Assembly: GCA_013348725.1 (NCBI GenBank)
Contig: CP054689.1
Location: 2,848,501-2,912,500 of the forward strand
Reading direction: 5' to 3'
Source of the DNA: Ectothiorhodospiraceae bacterium 2226
Lineage (GTDB): Bacteria > Pseudomonadota > Gammaproteobacteria > GCA-013348725
Length of the DNA: 64,000 nucleotides
Numbering within the stretch: position 1 is the first letter of the stretch; every line of letters starts with the position of its first letter. Both the position numbers and the translations under genes were made by a program. Below are positions 57,962-64,000 of the stretch, piece after piece. Below the pieces are notes generated by a model that saw only the letters and a program-made list of their open reading frames with translations, had not been told where the DNA came from and searched no databases.

Positions 57962-59100
57962 CAGTCGTACACCCGCTGCAGCAATTCCTCGACCACCTGC
58001 CCGGCCTGGCGCCGCGCCTGCCAGAAAGCCCGCCTACCGGCGTCGGCCAGGGGGCGTAGTTGCTGCGGCGCCGCGAGCGCGGCCGGCAGTTCGGCAAAAA
58101 AGGCCGGCGGGTCGCGCACGGGCAAATCGATCGCGAGACGCTCGAGAACACTTTGGGCACCGCCGGCGAGCCAGACGGGCGCGCCGCCCGCCAGGGCATG
58201 CCACAGCACCGCCCGGCTCGGGGTCTCCAGGTAAACCGCATCCGCCGACGCGGCCACCGCCGGCAGCCAGCGGGGCGCATCCACGTACAGCACCGTGCCC
58301 GGCGCGACGGCCTCACGCTGCCAGCCACTCAACGGCGCCGGGGCATCGGGCCACGGCGCCTCCTCCGCCAGCGAGACGAACAGCACGCTCTCGCCATGCG
58401 GCGGCGACCGCCGCCAGGCGGCGAGCGCGGCGCGCACATGCGCCAAGCCGCCGTGCACCCACAGCAGGCGCGGCTCCCGCGCGCCGCGTACCAAGGCGCC
58501 GAAGGTGGGCTCCACCTGCGCGGGGGTGAGGATGGTCATGGGGTCGGCCGGTGGCGCGACGTACCGCGCATGGCTCGTCCAGACCGAGGCCTGCGCGCCG
58601 TCGCTGGGATACGCCGCTTCGATCGGGGCTTGCAGGTTGGCATCGGGCAGCGTGTCCACCGCCACCAGGTGGATCCCACGCGTGGCGGCCAGCGCCGCCA
58701 GATGGCGCGCAACGGGTCGGCCGATGCACAGCACGCCCAGCGGCTCCAGGCGTTCGACGGTTCGGTCCAAGGCGCGCGCCGTCGCACACGGGCCGTAGCC
58801 CAGCCCGATCTTGCCGCCGCGCAGGCGCGGCTTGATGAGCTCGGGGTATTCCTCTTCGAAGGTGAGCACCAGGCGTATGTCCTGGCGCCGCTCGCGCAGG
58901 GCGGCCAGCAGTTCGGCGCTCAGCAGTACCGAGTGCGGGGTATGGCCGGCCTGCAGCCACACCACGCGGCCGCTGCCGGCGGGCGGGCGCAGGTAGCCGC
59001 GCCGGGCATTGGCGCGCCCGTGGCGCCCGGCGAGGCGATCGCGCAGGCCGTGATAAGCGAGCGCCAGCGGGTTCTCGCCGTAGCCCTCAAGTGGCTTCAT
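57958..59100 (-). CDS. Divergent WaaA/KdtA-like glycosyltransferase
   Basis: A 380-residue GT-B protein between msbA and lpxK. The N-terminal half (VVWLQAGHTPHSVLLSAELL, then RRQDIRLVLTFEEEYPELIK) lines up in architecture with KDO transferase WaaA, and ADAVYLETPSRAVLWHALAG with GGAPVWL fits its C-terminal domain. The WaaA catalytic Glu of the VSVGE motif is not there (AGHT instead), and the membrane anchor is missing. It may be a non-KDO relative or a KDO transferase that has lost activity. Start ATG 59100 lies inside the end of msbA (14-nt overlap). Confidence 0.65.
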   Translation of the reverse strand: MKPLEGYGENPLALAYHGLRDRLAGRHGRANARRGYLRPPAGSGRVVWLQAGHTPHSVLLSAELLAALRERRQDIRLVLTFEEEYPELIKPRLRGGKIGLGYGPCATARALDRTVERLEPLGVLCIGRPVARHLAALAATRGIHLVAVDTLPDANLQAPIEAAYPSDGAQASVWTSHARYVAPPADPMTILTPAQVEPTFGALVRGAREPRLLWVHGGLAHVRAALAAWRRSPPHGESVLFVSLAEEAPWPDAPAPLSGWQREAVAPGTVLYVDAPRWLPAVAASADAVYLETPSRAVLWHALAGGAPVWLAGGAQSVLERLAIDLPVRDPPAFFAELPAALAAPQQLRPLADAGRRAFWQARRQAGQVVEELLQRVYDW

Positions 59101-60847
59101 TGAACTGCATGGCGTGCAAGCGGGCGTAGTAGCCGTCGGCGGCCAGGAGTTCATCGTGGCGGCCGACCTCGATGATCCGCCCGCCGTCCATCACTACGAT
59201 CTGGTCGGCCCTCTCGATGGTCGACAGCCGGTGGGCGATCACCAGCGTGGTGCGGTTCTGCATCAAGGCCTCGAGCCCCGCCTGAATATAGCGCTCCGAC
59301 TCCGTGTCCAGGGCCGAGGTCGCTTCGTCCAGGATCAGCACCGGCGCGTCCTTGAGCAGCGCGCGGGCGATGGCCAGGCGCTGGCGTTGGCCGCCGGACA
59401 GCAGCACCCCGTTCTCCCCCACCGGCGTATCGAGCCCCTCCGGCAACCGGCGGATGAACTCCAGGGCGTGGGCGGCCTCGGCCGCGCGCTCGATGTCGGC
59501 CGGGGTCGCGCGCTCCAGGCTGCCGTAAGCGATGTTGTGCGCGATGGTGTCGTTGAACAGGGTGACGTGCTGGCTTACCAAGGCGATCTGCTGGCGCAGG
59601 CTGGCCAGCGTCAGCTCGCGCACGTCGTGGCCGTCGAGCAGGATCCGGCCCTGTTGCAGGTCGTAAAAGCGCGGCAGCAGATTCACCAGCGTCGACTTGC
59701 CGCTGCCGGAGCGGCCCACGAAGGCCACCGTCTGTCCCGGCCGGATATGCAGGTCGATGCCGTGCAGCACCTTCCCCTTGTCCGGGTCGTAGGCGAATTC
59801 CACCCCGCGGTACTCCACCTCACCGCGGGCCCGCGCGAGGCGCTTGGTGCCGGTGTCCACCTCTTGATGGTGGTCGAGGAACTCGAACACGCTCTGCGCC
59901 GCGGCGATGCCCTGCTGCAGGGTGGCGTTGATGGTGGTCAGCCGGCGCACCGGCTGCATCAGGAGCAGCATCGCGGTCATGAAGGACACGAAGGTACCGA
60001 CCGTGATCACCTCCAGCATGCCGGGCCGGGTGGCCACGAACACGATCAGCGCCACGGCGCCGGCCACGATGAACTGCGTCAGCGGCACGCTGATGGCGTT
60101 GGTCACCGTGTGCTTCATGTGCTGGCGGCGGTTCTGCTCGTTGATGCGCTCGAACTGGTCGCTCTCGTGGCGCTGGCCGCCGAAGATCTTGATGACGCGT
60201 TGACCCTCGATGACCTCCTCCGAGGCATGACTCACCCCGCCCATGGAGGCCTGGATGCGCTTGCTCAGGCGCCGGAAGCGCCGGCTCACGTAGACCACGA
60301 TCAGGGCCATGAACGGCGCGATGATCAGAAAGGTCAGCGTCAAGCGGGTGCTGAGGTAGAACATCAACGCGAACAGCCCGATTACCGTCAGGGTGTCCTT
60401 GATGAGCACGGTGATGGCGTTGCTCGCCGCGCCCGCCACCTGCTCCACGTCGTAGATCACCTTGGACAGCAGCTGGCCGGAGGAGACCCGATCGTAATAG
60501 CCGGTCGGCAGCCGCAGCAGATGGCTGAACATCTGGCTGCGCAGGTCTTTGATTACCCGGCGCGCCACCCACTTCATCCAGAAGGTGGACAGAAACTCGC
60601 CGATACCGCGCAGCACGAACACGCCGATCAGGGCGATGGGCACGTAACGGATCGCATTGGGGTCCTGCTCGACGAAGCTGCCGTCGAGCATGGGACGCAT
60701 CAGCCAGGCGAAAGCCGGTTCGGTCGCGGCGGTGATGCCCATGGCCGCCACCGCCACGGCAAAGGCCTTCCAATACGTGGGGAAGACGTAGCCCAGCAGA
60801 CGCCGATAGATGCGTGTTCCGGTCTCCCGCCGCGGCTGCTCGTTCAA
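59087..60847 (-). CDS. msbA: Lipid A export ATPase/permease MsbA
   Basis: A 586-residue ABC half-transporter: six membrane helices in the first ~320 residues, then the ATPase with Walker A FVGRSGSGKSTLVNLLP, Q-loop QIALVSQHVTLFNDT, signature LLSGGQRQRLAIARALL and Walker B LILDEATSALD, H-loop VIAHRLST. It flips lipid A-core across the inner membrane. The start is TTG 60847, three bases after the exbD stop; no better start exists nearby. Confidence 0.95.
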   Translation of the reverse strand: MNEQPRRETGTRIYRRLLGYVFPTYWKAFAVAVAAMGITAATEPAFAWLMRPMLDGSFVEQDPNAIRYVPIALIGVFVLRGIGEFLSTFWMKWVARRVIKDLRSQMFSHLLRLPTGYYDRVSSGQLLSKVIYDVEQVAGAASNAITVLIKDTLTVIGLFALMFYLSTRLTLTFLIIAPFMALIVVYVSRRFRRLSKRIQASMGGVSHASEEVIEGQRVIKIFGGQRHESDQFERINEQNRRQHMKHTVTNAISVPLTQFIVAGAVALIVFVATRPGMLEVITVGTFVSFMTAMLLLMQPVRRLTTINATLQQGIAAAQSVFEFLDHHQEVDTGTKRLARARGEVEYRGVEFAYDPDKGKVLHGIDLHIRPGQTVAFVGRSGSGKSTLVNLLPRFYDLQQGRILLDGHDVRELTLASLRQQIALVSQHVTLFNDTIAHNIAYGSLERATPADIERAAEAAHALEFIRRLPEGLDTPVGENGVLLSGGQRQRLAIARALLKDAPVLILDEATSALDTESERYIQAGLEALMQNRTTLVIAHRLSTIERADQIVVMDGGRIIEVGRHDELLAADGYYARLHAMQFNEAT

Positions 60848-60850
60848 GGC

Positions 60851-61270
60851 TTACTCGTCACTCTGTTGCGTGGCGAAGGTCAGGCGCACGAAGCCGACCT
60901 GGCGGGCCGCATCCATGGCGGTGATGACCGCCTGATGGGGCGTGTTGCGATCGGCGCTGATCACCAGGCGCGGTGACTCGGCATCGCCCGCCGCCTCGCG
61001 CAGCGCGCGCCGCAAGGTGGCGATCTGCCCGCCGGCCACCGCGTTGCCGTTCACGTAATACTGACCTTGCGCGTCGATGGTGATCTCCAGGATCGCTTGT
61101 TCCTCGGGCGGCGCGCCCTGCGCCGACGCCTGCGGCAGGTCGACGCTCACCTCGGCTTCGCGCACGAAGGTGGTCGAGACCATGAAAAAGATCAGCAGCA
61201 GGAACACCACGTCGATCAACGGCGTGAGGTTGATCTCGGGATCGTTGGGGCGCGCGCGGCGCAGGTTCAC
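60851..61270 (-). CDS. exbD: ExbD/TolR-family protein
   Basis: A 139-residue protein with one helix carrying the proton-path Asp (INLTPLIDVVFLLLIFFMVS) and a periplasmic domain that ends before a linker. Partner of the ExbB-like protein in a proton-driven motor. GTG 61270 overlaps the exbB stop. No tonB lies nearby. The pair just upstream of msbA is a common gammaproteobacterial layout. Confidence 0.9.
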   Translation of the reverse strand: MNLRRARPNDPEINLTPLIDVVFLLLIFFMVSTTFVREAEVSVDLPQASAQGAPPEEQAILEITIDAQGQYYVNGNAVAGGQIATLRRALREAAGDAESPRLVISADRNTPHQAVITAMDAARQVGFVRLTFATQQSDE

Positions 61271-61902
61271 GGCAGCGCTTCCTCCGCGATCTCACTCTCG
61301 CGTTCGCCGTGCATCACCTCCACCATCTTCAGCGCCTCCTCTTCCATGATCAGCACCAGCTCGTCCACGCGCCCGCGGAAGTAGCGGTAGAACATCAGGC
61401 TCGGAATCGCCACCGCCAGACCGGCCGCGGTGGTCAGCAGCGCCTCGGAGATACCGCCCGCCAGCACGCCCGGGTTGCCGATGCCCTGCGCGGTAATGGC
61501 GGTGAACACCTTGATCATGCCGATCACCGTGCCTAGCAGACCAAGCAGCGGCGTGATCGCCGCGATGGTGCCGAGCGTGTTCAGATACCGCTCGAGTTCG
61601 AGGACCACCTGGCGGCCGGTGTCCTCGATGCTCTCCTTCATGATCTCGCGGCTGTGGTGTTGGTTCACCAGACCGGCGGCGAGCACGCGGCCGAGGGGAG
61701 AGCCTTCGCGCAGCGCGCGCACGCGCTCGGGGGTCAGTTGTTCCTTCTTGTGCCAGTGCCAGATCTGGGCCACCAGGTGCTGCGGCGTCACGCGCGAGCG
61801 GCGCAGGCTCCACACGCGCTCGATGACGATTCCCAAGGCGATGATCGAGCTGAGGATGATGGGCACCATCAACCATCCGCCCGCTTGTAGCATTTCGAAC
61901 AC
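61267..61902 (-). CDS. exbB: ExbB/TolQ/MotA-family protein
   Basis: A 211-residue membrane protein with three helices: LQAGGWLMVPIILSSIIALGIV at the N-terminus and a pair around TIAAITPLLGLLGTVIGMIK and EALLTTAAGLAVAIPSLMFY, where the conserved Thr/Pro/Gly of the channel lie. The start is GTG 61902 or the ATG three codons later. First gene of the exbB-exbD-msbA-lpxK run. Confidence 0.9.
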   Translation of the reverse strand: MFEMLQAGGWLMVPIILSSIIALGIVIERVWSLRRSRVTPQHLVAQIWHWHKKEQLTPERVRALREGSPLGRVLAAGLVNQHHSREIMKESIEDTGRQVVLELERYLNTLGTIAAITPLLGLLGTVIGMIKVFTAITAQGIGNPGVLAGGISEALLTTAAGLAVAIPSLMFYRYFRGRVDELVLIMEEEALKMVEVMHGERESEIAEEALP

Positions 61903-62063
61903 GGTGCACGACCTTGACTTGAATGGACCGGGAAAGACCGCGCGCCTCGCCGCGCGCGCTTTGGGGGTGCTCGTGCCTTCAACTCCTTGGCGGCGTCGTA
62001 CTTTAACAGAGAGCGTTAGAGGCGAAAAGAAACGGCCCGACAGATCCGGCGCCCCGGTCGGCC

Positions 62064-62131
62064 CCTACCGGTCGCTCGGCCCTACAGATCGGTCGACCCT
62101 ACAGATCGGTCGACCCTACAGATCGGTCGAC
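62064..62131. repeat. 17-bp tandem repeat reaching into the end of comEC
   Basis: Three perfect copies of CCTACAGATCGGTCGAC (62081-62097, 62098-62114, 62115-62131) and a diverged copy at 62064-62080. The last copy contains the comEC TAG stop and its final five codons. Each unit includes the palindrome GGTCGACC across the junction. The rest of the comEC-exbB gap holds no gene. Confidence 0.92.
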
Positions 62132-64000
62132 AAGGCGGCGTCGTGCCAATAGCGCCGTCCCGGCGCGCGGACCTCAGGCAGCAGCGGCTCGCCGTTCAGC
62201 CGCACGCGTACATGGCCGTGCCGGGCCAGTGGCCAAAACACCCCGCCTTGGGCTTGGTAGCGCGCCGCCACCTCCGGATGCAGACGGTCGTGGATGAGTA
62301 CGTGGCGCGCGGCGACGGATTCGATGAACAAGGGGTTGAGCAAGTCGCGTCCGCGCCCCCGCGGGGCCAGCAGCACCTCGGCACGCAGCGAACGCCCGAG
62401 ATGCAGCAACTCGCGCTGCCCCGCCGGGGTCAGCGCCTCCGCCAACAAGAGGCGGCGCCCGCCCGCCTCCACGAGCAACACGCAGCCGGGATGCGGCAGC
62501 AGCGAGAACCGCACCTCGTCCCAGACCCACGCCCGCCCTGTGGCGCAGTCCGCGGGGGCCAGGTGCTGCGCGGGCGCCGCATTCGGCGCCTCCCCGCGCG
62601 CGTGCACGTAAAGGTCGGGGCGCAGCGGCGTGCCGCCACCCAGGCGTTCGAGCAGGGCCGGATCATGCGCGCCGCCCGTGTACAGCAGGCGGTGGCGGGC
62701 AGTGACGACGCTCACGGCGGTGCCTTGCCCATTGCTGATCGCCGTTATCCAGGCTTCCCCTACGCCGGGCCGCTCCCCCGCCAGCGCCGCCAGCGGCAGC
62801 AACCATAGGACTCCCAACCAGCGGGCCGGCACGCCGCGGGGCGCCAACAGCCACGCCGCCCCCACCGCCGCGGCCGCCAAGGTCCACGCGGGCGGTGCCA
62901 AAGGCGACCAGGCGGCGCCCGACCAGGACGCCAACTGTGTCAACAGCCAGACCAGCGGCGTCAGGCTGTGGGCGGCAAGGGCGAGCAGCGCCTCGCCCAC
63001 GGCGGGCAGCCACAGCAGCGTCGCCGTACCGGCCAGCGTCAACGGCACCACCACGAAGCTTACCCACGGGACCGCCAGCAGGTTGGCCAACGGTGAGATC
63101 AGGCTGCCGGTGTTAAACCAGGCCAGCGTCAGGGGCAGCAGGCCGAGCCCCACCACCCACTGCACGCGCCCCCAGGTCCACCACAGGCCGCGCGCCCGCG
63201 GCCGGTTGCCGAGGCCGTACATGATCAACGCCACCGCCGCGAAGGACAGCCAGAACCCCGGCGACAGCACCGCGAAGGGGTCCCACAGCAGCACGGCCAG
63301 CAGGGCGAGCGCGAGCGTCTGGCTGAGCCCGATGCGGCGCGCGGCGAGGATGCCGAACAGGGCCACCACGACCATGATGAGGGCGCGCTGGGTAGGGATC
63401 GCGAAGCCCGCCAAGGCGGCGTAGGCCAGTGCGGCGAAGAAGGCGAGCCCCGCGCCGGCGTACGGCGCAGGCAGCCGGGACGCGGCCCCCGGCCAGAGGG
63501 GCCACCCGCGCCGCCCCAACCAGAAGGCGAGCGCGGCCACCAGTCCGATGTGCAGGCCCGAGATGGCCATCAGGTGCGAGGTGCCGGTGCGCCGGAGCAT
63601 GTCCCACTGCGCCGCGGTGATGGCCTGGCGCTCGCCGATCGCGAGCGCACTCACCAGGCCCTGCGCCGGATGGCCGGCAAGTGCCTCCTGCTGCGCCACT
63701 GCAAGCCGTTCGCGCAGGCGCTGGACCGGGTATCCCTCGGCGGCGGCGACCCGGGCGGCACGCATGCCCACCACCGTCGCGCCGCCGCCGATACCCTCAC
63801 GCAGCATCCAGCCCGCGTGATCGAACCCGCTCGCGCCGACCGGCGACCGCGGGCGCGCAAGCCGCACCTCCATGCGCCAACTCTCGCCGACCCGCACGAC
63901 CGGCGTATCGGCCCCGTACCAACTCACCCGCAGGCGGCTCGGCAGCGCGGCGCTCCCCGGCTCGGCGTGGGTGAGGTCCAGCAGGAAATGCACGCCGCGC
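62116..64000 (-). CDS. comEC: ComEC/Rec2 DNA-uptake channel, 5' truncated, with a degenerate C-terminal domain
   Basis: The frame is open to the window edge, so the N-terminus is missing; ~627 residues are seen. The order is the end of an OB-like domain (RVGESWRMEVRLARPRSP), then the competence domain with GTSHLMAISGLHIGLVAAL and many helices, and a short C-terminal metallo-beta-lactamase-like domain. The last domain has lost the metal site: the usual DVGQG is SNGQG, the HxHxDH motif is absent (DLYVHARGEAP), the Gly-Asp motif reads LLLAEALT and the HHGS motif reads LLAPRGRGRD. The channel part should still conduct single-stranded DNA; nuclease activity of this domain is not expected. Confidence 0.88.
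   Translation of the reverse strand, partial: RGVHFLLDLTHAEPGSAALPSRLRVSWYGADTPVVRVGESWRMEVRLARPRSPVGASGFDHAGWMLREGIGGGATVVGMRAARVAAAEGYPVQRLRERLAVAQQEALAGHPAQGLVSALAIGERQAITAAQWDMLRRTGTSHLMAISGLHIGLVAALAFWLGRRGWPLWPGAASRLPAPYAGAGLAFFAALAYAALAGFAIPTQRALIMVVVALFGILAARRIGLSQTLALALLAVLLWDPFAVLSPGFWLSFAAVALIMYGLGNRPRARGLWWTWGRVQWVVGLGLLPLTLAWFNTGSLISPLANLLAVPWVSFVVVPLTLAGTATLLWLPAVGEALLALAAHSLTPLVWLLTQLASWSGAAWSPLAPPAWTLAAAAVGAAWLLAPRGVPARWLGVLWLLPLAALAGERPGVGEAWITAISNGQGTAVSVVTARHRLLYTGGAHDPALLERLGGGTPLRPDLYVHARGEAPNAAPAQHLAPADCATGRAWVWDEVRFSLLPHPGCVLLVEAGGRRLLLAEALTPAGQRELLHLGRSLRAEVLLAPRGRGRDLLNPLFIESVAARHVLIHDRLHPEVAARYQAQGGVFWPLARHGHVRVRLNGEPLLPEVRAPGRRYWHDAALSTDL

Noticed and set aside
62064-62131. 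CRISPR-like array
   Set aside because: The 17-bp units are directly adjacent with no spacers.

Overview
The window reads as chromosomal DNA of a GC-rich gammaproteobacterium. This is inferred from gene order: plsX-fabH-fabD-fabG-acpP-fabF...mltG-tmk-holB-pilZ-tatD; exbB-exbD-msbA-lpxK-ycaR-kdsB; divergent rluC/rne; and glrK-glrG-glrR. No rRNA, tRNA, phage, IS element or CRISPR array was found. The family cannot be fixed from sequence alone; the look is of Chromatiales/Ectothiorhodospiraceae or relatives rather than of an enteric.

Layout. 1-13.2 kb: a surface-polysaccharide locus on the + strand. It has two GT4 glycosyltransferases, a Wzy/WaaL-type membrane protein, a PglC-type initiating phosphoglycosyltransferase, PglD- and PglE-like enzymes, then Ugd, a TviB-type UDP-HexNAc dehydrogenase, a UDP-glucuronate 4-epimerase, a PglF-type dehydratase and GalU. 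Together they would supply UDP-GlcA, UDP-GalA, UDP-HexNAcA and UDP-diacetylbacillosamine. A decayed C-terminus of a WecA/WbpL-type transferase sits beside pglE. 13.5-27 kb: mixed housekeeping and envelope genes (EF-hand lipoprotein, lytic transglycosylase, orphan nuoI, esterase plus GGDEF-EAL protein, TraB-family protein, glgC, acnB, purB) and a family of hairpin-rich intergenic repeats. 27.1-31.9 kb: a GlrK-GlrG-GlrR two-component locus preceded by two sigma54 promoters. 32-36.3 kb: tag, pirin, a class V aminotransferase and a protein fusing two cNMP-binding domains to a rhodanese. 36.3-48.5 kb: a long minus-strand fatty-acid/folate/replication operon. 48.7-55.2 kb: maf, sppA, a phosphatase, rluC and rne. 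55.2-64 kb: a phosphotyrosine phosphatase and the LPS gene block kdsB-ycaR-lpxK-waaA-like-msbA-exbD-exbB, ending in a 5'-truncated comEC.

The most striking signal lies between purB and glrK. Two sigma54 -24/-12 promoters, 27326-27341 and 27809-27824, each have two dyads of the form TGTA/C-N10-nACA upstream. The spacings are identical in both: 55 bp between the dyads and 82 bp from the second dyad to the promoter. The dyad form resembles the GlrR operator known from enterics (TGTC-N10-GACA). The first promoter fires into a ~266-nt non-coding, highly structured stretch that ends in a textbook intrinsic terminator. The second fires into a gene for a 71-aa secreted acidic protein, also followed by a strong terminator. 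In Enterobacteria the sigma54/GlrR-controlled sRNA gene glmY lies next to glrK, so this looks like a non-enteric GlmY-like sRNA plus a new small secreted target, both under the neighbouring GlrK/GlrR system. Promoter geometry is seen directly; the assignment to GlrR and the GlmY analogy are inferences.
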